A DNA stretch of 64,000 nucleotides. It comes from Microbacterium mangrovi. GTDB taxonomy: Bacteria > Actinomycetota > Actinomycetes > Actinomycetales > Microbacteriaceae. Both the position numbers and the translations under genes were made by a program. Under the pieces are notes generated by a model that saw nothing but the letters and a program-made list of their open reading frames with translations, ran no database searches and was not told where the DNA came from. This document shows, piece after piece, positions 9,219 through 16,832 of this stretch (the first letter of the stretch is position 1; each line of letters starts with the position of its first letter). The stretch covers positions 1 through 64,000 of the forward strand of contig NZ_JTDK01000012.1 of NCBI RefSeq assembly GCF_000802305.1. Direction: 5' to 3'.

Positions 9219-10538
9219 ATGACCGCCGTCACAGCCGCCACCACCGCCGCCCACCCGCCTGCACCTGCCCGGGACCGCGCGGTGGACCTCGTCCGCGCGG
9301 CCTGCGTGGTGTGCGTCGTCACCCTGCACGCGCTCATGGTCGGGGTCACCGTGTCCAGCGCCGGCCCGTCGTTCGTCAACGCCGCAGACGACGCCTCCTG
9401 GATCGTCCCGGTGAGCTGGCTGCTCCAGGTGATGCCGCTGTTCTTCGTGATCGGCGGGTTCTCCGGGGCGACCGCGCTGCGCCGGATGCGCGGACGCGGC
9501 CAGGATGCCACCGCCTTCGTCGCCGGAAGGGTGCGGCGCCTCCTGCTCCCGGCGGCCGTGACGATCGGATCCGCCGGGGCGGTTCTGGCCGTCCTCACCA
9601 CCCTCGGCATCTCCCCCGACCTCGTGCGCCTCGCAGGCTTCCGGTACGGGCAGCCGCTGTGGTTCCTGGGCGTGTTCCTGGCCTGCCAAGCGCTCCTTCC
9701 CGCGCTGCTCCGCTGCCACGACCGCGCTCCGCTCCGCACGCTCGGTGCGCTCGCGGCGGCGGCGGTGGCCGTGGACGTCATGCGTCAGGTCAGTGGGATC
9801 GAGGTCATCGGCTTCGTGAACCTCGCCTTCGTCTGGCTCGCCCTGCAGCAGGTCGGGCTCTTCCTCGCCGACGGCTCGATCGACCGGCTCGCCGTGCGCA
9901 CGCGGGTTCTCGCGGCGGCGGGCGCCGTCTCGCTGCTCGCCGCGGCCATCGTCGCCGGCGTCTACCCGCCCGACCTCGTCGCCGCGATCAACCCGCCCAC
10001 GACCGCGCTGCTGCTGGTCGGCATCGCGCACACGGCCCTGTTCTCCCTGGGCCGCGGCATGCTCGACCGGTTCGCCGCGCGGCCCGCACCCGCCGCCTTC
10101 ACGCGGTTCCTGTCCGGCCGTGCCATGACGGTCTACCTGTGGCACATGCCCGTCCTGCTGGCGATGGCGGGCATCACGGCCCTCGTCGCGATGCTGTGCG
10201 GCATCCCGCTCCCCACGCCCGGCTCGGGAGGCTGGTGGGCGTCGCGCCCGCTTTGGCTCGCGGTCGCGTTCGCCGGCACGCTGGTGGTGACGATGTCGCT
10301 GGCCCGCTTCGAGATGCGGACCGCGCCCGCCCCGGACCGCGGCATCGCACGCGTGGGGACGTCGGTGGTGGTCGGGGTCTCGGCTGTCGCCCTGCTTCTC
10401 GTGGCCGCCACCGGCCCGGGCACGGCGGCGATCGCCGCGGCCGGCCTGCTCGGGGCCCTGCGTCTGAGCGCACGACCGGTCACCGGCGCGTCCCTGCCTG
10501 CGATCCCCGCGACCGCGGCGCCGCAGAGCATCATGTGA
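9219..10538 (+). CDS. Acyltransferase 3 family membrane protein
   Basis: Polytopic membrane protein of 439 residues in the acyltransferase-3 family, which moves acyl groups onto sugars or other extracytoplasmic acceptors. After a short Ala/Thr-rich N terminus come RDRAVDLVRAACVVCVVTLHALM, with the family's conserved Arg and His in helix 1, then FFVIGGFSGATALRRMRGR and a later YLWHMPVLL helix. About ten to eleven hydrophobic segments are visible. A good ribosome site (GAGGAGGAACC) precedes ATG 9219. The donor and acceptor cannot be told. The stop codon lies in a 15-bp tandem duplication. Confidence 0.82.
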   Translation: MTAVTAATTAAHPPAPARDRAVDLVRAACVVCVVTLHALMVGVTVSSAGPSFVNAADDASWIVPVSWLLQVMPLFFVIGGFSGATALRRMRGRGQDATAFVAGRVRRLLLPAAVTIGSAGAVLAVLTTLGISPDLVRLAGFRYGQPLWFLGVFLACQALLPALLRCHDRAPLRTLGALAAAAVAVDVMRQVSGIEVIGFVNLAFVWLALQQVGLFLADGSIDRLAVRTRVLAAAGAVSLLAAAIVAGVYPPDLVAAINPPTTALLLVGIAHTALFSLGRGMLDRFAARPAPAAFTRFLSGRAMTVYLWHMPVLLAMAGITALVAMLCGIPLPTPGSGGWWASRPLWLAVAFAGTLVVTMSLARFEMRTAPAPDRGIARVGTSVVVGVSAVALLLVAATGPGTAAIAAAGLLGALRLSARPVTGASLPAIPATAAPQSIM

Positions 10539-10553
10539 CAGAGCATCATGTGA
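10524..10553 (+). repeat. 15-bp perfect tandem duplication at a stop codon
   Basis: CAGAGCATCATGTGA occurs twice head to tail (10524-10538 and 10539-10553). The first copy encodes the last residues and TGA stop of the acyltransferase gene; the second repeats the stop in the 3' untranslated region. A recent slip-strand duplication is likely. Confidence 0.9.
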
Positions 10554-10583
10554 CAAAGAGAAGGCAGCGCCCGGGAGGCCCGC

Positions 10584-10949
10584 ATGAACACCGCCCTCTG
10601 GGCCGTCAACGTCGTGGCCGCCGTCGGTTTCGTCGGGACCGGATGCCTCAAGGCCTTCGTGCCGATGGCGCGCCTGCGCGCGTGGCGGCTCGACTGGACC
10701 GACGACTTCCCGGTGAGCGTGGTCCGGCTGCTCGGCGTCACCGAACTGCTCGGCGCCGCCGGCCTCATCCTCCCGCTCGCGACCGGCATCGCCCCGGTCC
10801 TCGCGCCGATCGCGGCGGTGGGCCTGGCTGTTCAGACGAGCGGCGCGATCAGCGTGCACGTGCGCCGGCGGGAGGGATTCGCGCCGGCCCTCGTGATGCT
10901 CGTCCTGTCGATCGCGAGCGCCGTGCTCGGCTTCGTCACCCTTCGCTGA
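10584..10949 (+). CDS. DoxX-like membrane protein
   Basis: Protein of 121 residues with four hydrophobic helices, resembling the DoxX/DoxX-like family. The pattern is a first helix ending in GFVGTGCLKAF, then ELLGAAGLILPLATGI and a Gly/Ala-rich third helix, with a short charged turn HVRRREGF before the last helix. Family members have been linked to quinone-dependent redox steps or detoxification, but the role here is unknown. GGGAGG lies upstream of ATG 10584. Its 3' end overlaps the convergent TetR gene by 14 bp. Confidence 0.75.
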   Translation: MNTALWAVNVVAAVGFVGTGCLKAFVPMARLRAWRLDWTDDFPVSVVRLLGVTELLGAAGLILPLATGIAPVLAPIAAVGLAVQTSGAISVHVRRREGFAPALVMLVLSIASAVLGFVTLR

Positions 10950-11547
10950 CGCGGGCTCGGGCCGCCTGGAGCCCGCCGATCAGCAGGTCGACGCCGAACG
11001 CGAAGTCGTCCGCCGAGCCGGATGCCCCGAGCCCGGCGCCGCCGGCCTCGGGGGCCACGACGCCCAGGCTGTCGTACTGCAGGCGCTGCTGCTCGTGCGA
11101 GACGTGGCCCATGACGAAGTGCAGCAGCGCGGTCGCCGCCCGGTCGGCGTCGGTGCGCGCGAAGCCGTCGGCCGCGATGGCGTCCGCGAGGCCCTCCCGC
11201 GCCGACGCCGCACCGAGCCCCAGGGCGAGCGTGCTGGAGACCACCTCGGCGCCGTCCCGATAGGCGAGCAGGGCATCCCGCAGCGCGAACGCGGCGGCAC
11301 GCGTGTGGGATCCGGCATCCGCCCCTGCGCGGCGCGGCGCCGCCTGCGCGACGATGCGGTCGGCGAGCTCGGCGAGCAGGGTCTGCTTGTTCGGGAAGTG
11401 CCAGTACAGCGCACTCGGCTGCACGTCGAGGGATGCCGCCAGCCGCCTCATCGTGAGGTCGGGCAGGCCGTCGTCATCCAGGATGCGCAGTGCCGCCCGG
11501 GCCACATCGTCTCGCGTGTGACGTCGTCCGCTTTCTGTCCCCGCCAT
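10936..11547 (-). CDS. bioQ: TetR family repressor, BioQ-type biotin regulator
   Basis: Transcriptional regulator of 203 residues. The N-terminal TetR helix-turn-helix spans about residues 10-56, with recognition region LTMRRLAASLDVQPSALYWHFPNKQTLL. The C-terminal ligand domain is TetR_C-like. It is divergent from bioY and separated by three TGAAC-N3-GTTCA palindromes, close to the BioQ operator known from Corynebacterium (TGAAC-N3-GTTAC). BioQ acts in actinobacteria as a repressor of biotin genes. The start is set by a leaderless promoter (TATAGT, 6 bases, ATG 11547), which the operators would also block, so autoregulation is likely. The function call comes mainly from context and operator. 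Confidence 0.82.
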   Translation of the reverse strand: MAGTESGRRHTRDDVARAALRILDDDGLPDLTMRRLAASLDVQPSALYWHFPNKQTLLAELADRIVAQAAPRRAGADAGSHTRAAAFALRDALLAYRDGAEVVSSTLALGLGAASAREGLADAIAADGFARTDADRAATALLHFVMGHVSHEQQRLQYDSLGVVAPEAGGAGLGASGSADDFAFGVDLLIGGLQAARARVSEG

Positions 11548-11553
11548 GGTCCC

Positions 11554-11561
11554 ACTATAGT
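11554..11561. promoter_or_regulatory. Bidirectional -10 element between bioQ and bioY
   Basis: The palindrome ACTATAGT reads TATAGT on both strands. On the minus strand it lies 6 bases before the bioQ ATG. On the plus strand it would start bioY transcription inside the first operator. Confidence 0.5.
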
Positions 11562-11603
11562 GAACACTGTTCAGGTGAACGGCGTTCAGGTGAACAGCGT
11601 TCA
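11561..11603. promoter_or_regulatory. Three tandem BioQ-type operators
   Basis: Three perfect 13-bp palindromes of form TGAAC-N3-GTTCA lie at 11561-11573, 11576-11588 and 11591-11603, with spacers ACT, GGC and AGC, each separated by GG. The 15-bp period places them about 1.4 helical turns apart. They cover the start region of bioY transcription and the -35 region of bioQ, so a bound repressor would silence both. Confidence 0.88.
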
Positions 11604-11626
11604 GGTTTCATGAAGGAGACACGACC

Positions 11627-12247
11627 ATGACAGGGCCCACCCGCACCCGGAAGCTCGATGCGACAGACCTCGCCCGCGTGGCCGTGTTCGCGGCGATCCT
11701 CGCCGTCCTCGGACTTCCCGGCAGCTTCACCGTCTTCGGAGCCGTGCCGATCACCGCCCAGACCCTCGGCGTGATGCTCGCCGGAGCCATCCTCGGACCC
11801 TGGCTCGGCGCCCTCTCGATGACCGTCTTCCTCGCGCTCGTCGCGATCGGCCTCCCGCTGATGGCCGGCGGCCGCGGCGGCATCGGCGTGTTCCTCGGCC
11901 CCTCCGCGGGCTACGCGATCGGCTTCATCGCCGGCGCGTTCGTCGTCGGTCTCATCGTGCACGCCGGCGGCCGCAAGCCCGTCCTGTGGCGCACCTTCCT
12001 CGGCTGCGTCGTCGGCGGCATCCTCGTCGTCTACGCCATCGGCATCCCGATCCAGGCCGCCGTGACCCGCCTGCCCCTCGCCGAGACGGCACTGACCAGC
12101 CTGATCTTCCTCCCCGGCGACCTCGTGAAGGCCGTCATCGCCACCGCCGTCATCCAGACCCTCGTCCGCGCCTACCCGCGCGCGTTCCGCCGCGACTGGA
12201 CGACGAACCAGACGCCCGCCGCCCCGGAACCGGCACGCGTGCCGTGA
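11627..12247 (+). CDS. bioY: BioY, substrate-binding subunit of the biotin ECF transporter
   Basis: Integral membrane S component that captures biotin, 206 residues with six predicted helices. Family signs are PGSFTVFGAVPITAQTLGVMLAGAILGPWLGALS, GGRGGIGVFLGPSAGYAIGF and the C-terminal PGDLVKAVIATAV block. ATG 11627 has AAGGAG 8 bases upstream. It is the first gene of a five-gene operon that also encodes the ATPase BioM and transmembrane BioN, so this is a complete BioYMN transporter. Transcription is probably repressed by BioQ when biotin is plentiful. Confidence 0.95.
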   Translation: MTGPTRTRKLDATDLARVAVFAAILAVLGLPGSFTVFGAVPITAQTLGVMLAGAILGPWLGALSMTVFLALVAIGLPLMAGGRGGIGVFLGPSAGYAIGFIAGAFVVGLIVHAGGRKPVLWRTFLGCVVGGILVVYAIGIPIQAAVTRLPLAETALTSLIFLPGDLVKAVIATAVIQTLVRAYPRAFRRDWTTNQTPAAPEPARVP

Positions 12248-13335
12248 TCGTCCCCGTCCGCGGCGACGAGCCGGAACTGCTCGACCACCTGCGCCGGCTG
12301 CGCGGGCTCGGGCAGGTGCCGCTCGTCGGCGACGAGCGGTGGCCGCAGGAGCAGTGGGACGCCGTGCAGGCGGTGACCGCCCGCACCAGGCCGCCCGCCG
12401 AGGCGGCCTGGGCGACGCTGACGAGCGGCAGCAGCGGCGCCCCGCGCATCGTCCTTCGCACCGCAGCGTCCTGGGCGGAGTCCTTCCGCGCCGTCGAGCG
12501 GCTGCTCGAGGCCGGGCCCGAGGATGCGGTGCTGCTGCCGGCACCGCCCGCGTCGTCACTGACGCTGTTCTCCCTCGCCCACGCTCTGGGCGGCGGACCC
12601 CGACCCGCCTTCGGACCGACCGATCCGGCCGCGACGTGCCTGCACGGAACGCCCCAGGCGCTGCAGGCGGTGCTGGATGCCGGTCCCCCGCCCCGGCTGC
12701 GCACGGCCCTCATCGGCGGGTCGCACCTCGACCCGGCCCTGCGCGAGCGGGCCGAGGCCGCCGGCATCCGGGTCCACGGCTACTACGGCGCCGCGGAGCT
12801 CTCGTTCGTGGCCGTCGACGACGGCGACGGCCTGCGCCCCTTTCCCGGCGTCGAGGTGGACGTCCGCGACGGCGACGAGCTGTGGGTGCGCTCGCCGTTC
12901 GCCGCCCTCGGCTACGCGGGCGCTCCCGGCCCCCTGCGCCGCGACGGGGAGTGGGCCACCGTCGGCGACCGCGCCGAGCTCGTGGACGGACGCCTGCGCC
13001 TCCTCGGCCGCCGCGACGAGGCCATCCTCAGCGCCTCGGCGACCATCGTGCCCGAAGAGGTCGAAGAGGCACTGCGGTCGGTCCCCGGCATCCGCGACGC
13101 GGTGGTGTTCGGGATGCCGCAGGCCCGCGTGGGCGCGCTCGTGGCCGCATACCTCGAACTCGACGGGCCGCCGCCCGCCGATCTGCGGGCGGCGTGCGCC
13201 CGGATGCTCGCGCCCGCGCACCGGCCGCGCCTCTGGTACGCCGGCGAACTCCCGCGGACCCCGTCCGGCAAGCCGGCGCGGGCCGAAGCGGCCCGGCGCG
13301 CCCGGAGCGGAGAGGTGCCGCGACTTGACGTCTGA
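12244..13335 (+). CDS. Short AMP-forming acyl-CoA ligase-like enzyme (YhfT-like)
   Basis: Adenylate-forming enzyme of 363 residues, expected to activate a carboxylic acid with ATP and perhaps CoA. The phosphate loop TSGSSGAP is at residues 60-67, a GYYGAAE motif follows the GGSHLDP segment, VGDRAEL stands for the usual TGD, GRRDEAILSASATIVPEEVE is the hinge motif, and the catalytic Lys is K342 in TPSGK. It is much shorter than typical 500-residue ligases and lacks most of the N-terminal subdomain, like MenE-size enzymes. GTG 12244 overlaps the bioY stop by 4 bp. The order bioY, ligase, thiolase matches B. subtilis yhfU-yhfT-yhfS. Substrate unknown; a biotin precursor or biotin itself is a guess. 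Confidence 0.83.
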   Translation: MIVPVRGDEPELLDHLRRLRGLGQVPLVGDERWPQEQWDAVQAVTARTRPPAEAAWATLTSGSSGAPRIVLRTAASWAESFRAVERLLEAGPEDAVLLPAPPASSLTLFSLAHALGGGPRPAFGPTDPAATCLHGTPQALQAVLDAGPPPRLRTALIGGSHLDPALRERAEAAGIRVHGYYGAAELSFVAVDDGDGLRPFPGVEVDVRDGDELWVRSPFAALGYAGAPGPLRRDGEWATVGDRAELVDGRLRLLGRRDEAILSASATIVPEEVEEALRSVPGIRDAVVFGMPQARVGALVAAYLELDGPPPADLRAACARMLAPAHRPRLWYAGELPRTPSGKPARAEAARRARSGEVPRLDV

Positions 13336-14449
13336 CCGCTCCCCCGTGATCGTCGCCGCGCGACGCACCCCGATCGGCACCCGCGGCCGGGCCCTGGCCC
13401 GTCTCACCGTCGGCGACCTCGCCGCGCCCGTCATCCGCGCCGTGCTGGCCGACGCAATGCAGGCGACGGGGGCCGCCCCGGAGGTCGCCGACGTGCTGCT
13501 GGGCAACTGCATGGGCCCCGGAGGCAATCCCGGCCGCATCGCGGCCCTCGCCGCCGGTCTCGGGACCGGGGTCCCCGGCGGCACCGTGGATCGGCAGTGC
13601 GGCAGCGGCCTGGCCGCGATCCTGGATGCCGCCGCCGCGATCCGCGCGGGCGACGAGCGCCCCCGCATCGCCGGCGGGGTGGAGAGCGCCTCCACCGCCC
13701 CGGTGCGCAGCATCGACGGCCGTCCCTACGACCGGGCGCCGTTCGCGCCCGCGGGGTTCCCGGACCCCGACATGGTGCGCGCCGCCGAAGACCTCGCCGC
13801 ACACGACGGCATCCCGCGTGGCCGCCAGGACGCGCACGCGGCCCGCAGCCATGCGCGGGCGCTCGCCGCGCTGTCGGCCGGCCGGTTCGCCCCCGAGCTC
13901 GTGCCGCTCGCCGGGCTCCCGCACGACGACGCCGTCGGCGCGGCCGGGCGCCTGCTGCCCCGCCTCCCTGCGCTGTTCCCCGGGGGGACGCTCACCGCCG
14001 GCACCACGACCCGCATCGGCGACGGAGCGGCGGCCGTCCTCGTCTCCCCCGCCGGAACCGCCCCCGGGCTGGCGGTGCGGGAGACGGGGATCGTGGGCTG
14101 CGACCCCGCCCTTCCCGGGATCGGCGCCGCCCCCGCGGTCGCAGCCGCGCTCGACCGGGCCGGGGCCGGCGTCGCCGATGTCGCCGCCTTCGAGATCGTC
14201 GAGGCCTTCGCCGCGCAGAGCCTGGCGGTGCTCGATCGGCTCGGGATCGCCGAGGACGACGACCGGGTGTGCGCCGACGGCGGCGCGCTCGCGCTCGGGC
14301 ATCCCTGGGGCGCCAGCGGAGCGGTCGCCGTGGTGCGGCTGTTCAGCCGTCTGGTGCGCGGCGGCGCGCCCGCCGGCACCCTCGGCGTCGCCGCCGCCTC
14401 GGTCGGCGGAGGACTCGGCGTCGCCGCCGTGCTGGAGGTGGTGCGATGA
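13325..14449 (+). CDS. Thiolase-like protein (YhfS-like) with altered active site
   Basis: Thiolase-fold protein of 374 residues, normally an acyl-CoA acetyltransferase. Nucleophile Cys92 (DRQCGSG) and His326 (GHPWGASG) are present. The family NEAF motif is VEAF (Val292 replaces Asn), and the second catalytic Cys of the CxGGG motif is Ser359 (SVGGG). TAGN is also changed to TAGT near residue 225. These changes argue against an ordinary thiolase reaction. TTG 13325 is chosen because GGAGAGG lies upstream and the start overlaps the ligase gene by 11 bp; GTG 13346 is the alternative. It is operonic with biotin uptake genes, like B. subtilis yhfS. Confidence 0.82.
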   Translation: MTSDRSPVIVAARRTPIGTRGRALARLTVGDLAAPVIRAVLADAMQATGAAPEVADVLLGNCMGPGGNPGRIAALAAGLGTGVPGGTVDRQCGSGLAAILDAAAAIRAGDERPRIAGGVESASTAPVRSIDGRPYDRAPFAPAGFPDPDMVRAAEDLAAHDGIPRGRQDAHAARSHARALAALSAGRFAPELVPLAGLPHDDAVGAAGRLLPRLPALFPGGTLTAGTTTRIGDGAAAVLVSPAGTAPGLAVRETGIVGCDPALPGIGAAPAVAAALDRAGAGVADVAAFEIVEAFAAQSLAVLDRLGIAEDDDRVCADGGALALGHPWGASGAVAVVRLFSRLVRGGAPAGTLGVAAASVGGGLGVAAVLEVVR

Positions 14450-15132
14450 GCGGCATCCGGCTGGACTCCGTCTCGGTGCGTTTCGGCGAGTCGGAGGTGC
14501 TGCGCGACGTCTCGCTCGACCTCGATGCGCGCACGATCGCGGTGATCGGCGAGAACGGATCGGGCAAGTCGTCGTTCGCACGGTTGCTGGGGGGCCTCAT
14601 CGGACCGACCCGCGGCACGATGCGGATCCTCGGCCTGGACTCCACGGCGCAGGCCCGCGAGCTGCGCCGCCGCACCGCCATCGTGTTCAGCAATCCGGAC
14701 ACGCAGATCCTCATGCCCACGGTGGCCGAGGACGTCGCGTTCTCGCTGCGCGCCGACCGGCTGCCCCGCACGGAACTCCGCGAGCGCGTCGCGGCCGCCC
14801 TGGACCGGTTCGGGCTGACCGAGCTCCACGACCACGCCTCGCACGACCTGTCCGGCGGGCAGAAGCAGCTCCTCGCCCTGTGCGGCGCGTTCATCCGTCG
14901 CCCCGACCTGGTCATCGCCGACGAGCCGACCGCGTACCTCGACGCCCGCAACGCACGTCGCGTCGCCGACCATCTCTTCGCGCCGGACGGGCACCGGCTC
15001 GTCCTCGTCACGCACGACCTCGAGCTCGCCCGCCGCTGCGACACCGCCGTGCTCTTCGCACACGGGCGGGTCGCGGCGACCGGGACGCCCTCCGCCGTCG
15101 TCGCCGACTACGAGGCGATGCTGCGATGCTGA
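14446..15132 (+). CDS. bioM: BioM, ATPase of the biotin ECF transporter
   Basis: ABC ATPase of 228 residues that powers biotin uptake with BioN and BioY at the membrane. Walker A is GENGSGKSS (residues 35-43), the Q-loop region SNPDTQI is typical of ECF/CbiO ATPases, the signature is LSGGQKQ, Walker B LVIADEPTAYLD, and the switch His is in VTHD. The ATG overlaps the thiolase stop (ATGA). It is shorter than many homologues but has all ATPase motifs. Confidence 0.92.
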   Translation: MSGIRLDSVSVRFGESEVLRDVSLDLDARTIAVIGENGSGKSSFARLLGGLIGPTRGTMRILGLDSTAQARELRRRTAIVFSNPDTQILMPTVAEDVAFSLRADRLPRTELRERVAAALDRFGLTELHDHASHDLSGGQKQLLALCGAFIRRPDLVIADEPTAYLDARNARRVADHLFAPDGHRLVLVTHDLELARRCDTAVLFAHGRVAATGTPSAVVADYEAMLRC

Positions 15133-15737
15133 GCCTCTACCGCCCCGGGGACGGGATCCTGCACCGGATGCCCGCCGGGCCCAAGACGGTGCTCGTCCTG
15201 GCCCTGGTCCTCGCCGTCTCGCTGCTGCCGTCGTCGTGGTGGGCGGCCGCGGTCGCCGCGACGGTGACCGTCGCCGTCTACGCGCTGGCGGGGCTCCGCG
15301 ACGGGATGCTGGGCATGCGCGAACTCGGCCGGCAGATCGCCGCGCTGAAGTGGGTGCTCGCGCTGACGATCGTCAGTCAGCTGATCTTCCTCGGCCCGGA
15401 GCCCGCCGTCGCCAACGGCACCCGCGTCGCGGCGGCGGTCGTGCTCGCGGCGCTCCTCGTTCTCACGACGCCGGTCACCGCGCTGCTGGATGCCGTCGAG
15501 CGGGGCCTGCGCCCGCTCGAGCGCGTCCGCATCGATCCGCAGCGGGTCGCGCTCGTGCTCACCGTGACGCTGACCACCGTCCCCGTGCTGGCGCGGCTGG
15601 CCGCGCAGGTGCGCGACGCCCAGCGCGCGCGGGGGTCGCGCGGGAGCCTGCGCGCCTTCGCGGTGCCGTTCCTCGTGCTGGCATCCAAGCACGCCTTCGA
15701 GCTCGGCGACGCGCTGAGCGCCCGCGGCGTGCGCTGA
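15126..15737 (+). CDS. bioN: BioN, transmembrane coupling subunit of the biotin ECF transporter
   Basis: ECF T component of 203 residues with about five hydrophobic segments. Both Ala-Arg-Gly coupling motifs expected on the cytoplasmic helices are present, in RARGSRG and in SARGVR at the C terminus. These dock on the ATPase. The gene overlaps bioM by 7 bp and is the last of the operon. Its stop codon lies in the left arm of a strong terminator hairpin shared with the convergent siderophore operon. Confidence 0.92.
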   Translation: MLSLYRPGDGILHRMPAGPKTVLVLALVLAVSLLPSSWWAAAVAATVTVAVYALAGLRDGMLGMRELGRQIAALKWVLALTIVSQLIFLGPEPAVANGTRVAAAVVLAALLVLTTPVTALLDAVERGLRPLERVRIDPQRVALVLTVTLTTVPVLARLAAQVRDAQRARGSRGSLRAFAVPFLVLASKHAFELGDALSARGVR

Positions 15738-15783
15738 GAACGAGGATGCCCCGGCGCAGCGCACCGGGGCATCCTCGTTCTCA
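15735..15783. terminator. Bidirectional terminator, bioN / siderophore operon
   Basis: Perfect 20-base arms (15735-15754 and 15764-15783) enclose a 9-base loop. The hairpin lies between the two convergent operons and includes the bioN stop codon. A short T-rich stretch follows only weakly on either side. Confidence 0.88.
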
Positions 15784-15797
15784 GCGGCGGGCGCGGA

Positions 15798-16832
15798 TCA
15801 CTTGCCGGCGGCCGCCACGGCGGCGGCGAGCTGCTTCACGTAGTCGTTCAGCCCCCACGTGAGCGACAGCGCGGTGGGCGGCGAGACGGCGGTGACGCGC
15901 GCCTGGCCGACCACGGCCGCCAGCGCGCCGGTGGACACCTGCGGCAGCAGCTTCGCGTCCGAGGAGCCCGTGAACGCCTTCAGCTGGGCTTCGTCGTCGG
16001 CGTAGGTCACGATGATGTCCGCCTTCGCCAGCGCGTCGATCTTCTCCGGGCTGACGGTCGTGTAGAAGGTCGACTCCCCGCTGTCGAGGGTCTTCACCGC
16101 CGGGTCGGTCGTGAAGCCCAGCTGCTCGGTGAACTGCACGCGGGCATCCGCGGGCAGGTAGACGTAGAAGGTGCCGGCGGTGTCCCACACCTGGGCGACC
16201 GTCTTGCCTCGGAACTCCGGGTGCGCGGCCGCCGCAGCGGCGATCTGCGCGTCGATCTTCGCCAGCACGGCCGCGGCGGCCGCGGGCTTGCCGAGGGCCT
16301 TGCCGGTGATGGTGATGACGTCCTGCCACGGCGTCGACCACGGCTTGTCCGGGTAGGCGACCACGGGGATGCCGACCGCGGTCAGCTGGTCGCGCTCCTT
16401 CTTCGTGATGCCCGAGTACGGCGCCAGCACGAGGTCCGGGTTCTGCGCGATGATCTGCTGCACCGGCATGGTGGTCCCGTCATTGGGCAGCACGGCGGGG
16501 GTCGCTGCTCCCAGCTCCTTCAGCTTGAGCTTGATCCACGGCAGCACGCCGTCCTTGTCCCCTCCGTACGTCTGCTTCGGGATCGCGACCGGCACTGTTC
16601 CCAGCGCCAGCAGCGCGTCCGCGGAGCCGTAGCCCCAGGCGACGACGCGCTCGGGCGCCTTGTCGATGGTGGTCGTGCCGAAGGCGTCCTCGATCTTCAC
16701 CGGGAAGCCGGCAGCCGCCTCCGAAGAGGACGAGGACGACGACGACGGGCTGGCGGAGCCCGCGCAGCCGGCCAGGGCCAGGGTCGCCGCCACCACCGCG
16801 GCGGCGGCGAGCATCAGTCGGTTGCGTCTCAT
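15798..16832 (-). CDS. Iron-siderophore ABC transporter substrate-binding lipoprotein
   Basis: Extracellular lipid-anchored receptor for a ferric siderophore, 344 residues. The signal peptide MRRNRLMLAAAAVVAATLAL ends in lipobox LAGC, giving a lipidated Cys near residue 23, then a run of eight serines as linker. The FepB/FecB-type periplasmic-binding fold follows (VKIEDAFGTTTIDKAPERVVAWGYGSADALLALG). ATG 16832 has GAAAGGAA upstream and overlaps the stop of the ATPase gene by 4 bp. As the last gene of the operon, its expression follows the upstream iron-box promoter. The exact siderophore cannot be told. Confidence 0.9.
   Translation of the reverse strand: MRRNRLMLAAAAVVAATLALAGCAGSASPSSSSSSSSEAAAGFPVKIEDAFGTTTIDKAPERVVAWGYGSADALLALGTVPVAIPKQTYGGDKDGVLPWIKLKLKELGAATPAVLPNDGTTMPVQQIIAQNPDLVLAPYSGITKKERDQLTAVGIPVVAYPDKPWSTPWQDVITITGKALGKPAAAAAVLAKIDAQIAAAAAAHPEFRGKTVAQVWDTAGTFYVYLPADARVQFTEQLGFTTDPAVKTLDSGESTFYTTVSPEKIDALAKADIIVTYADDEAQLKAFTGSSDAKLLPQVSTGALAAVVGQARVTAVSPPTALSLTWGLNDYVKQLAAAVAAAGK

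Noticed and set aside
11561..11603. The three TGAAC repeats as a CRISPR or an insertion-site repeat
   Set aside because: Each unit is a 13-bp palindrome with 2-bp gaps directly between a TetR gene and bioY, which is an operator array.
15735..15783. Riboswitch or attenuator near the biotin operon
   Set aside because: The structure is a simple perfect hairpin after the last gene between convergent operons; it fits a terminator.
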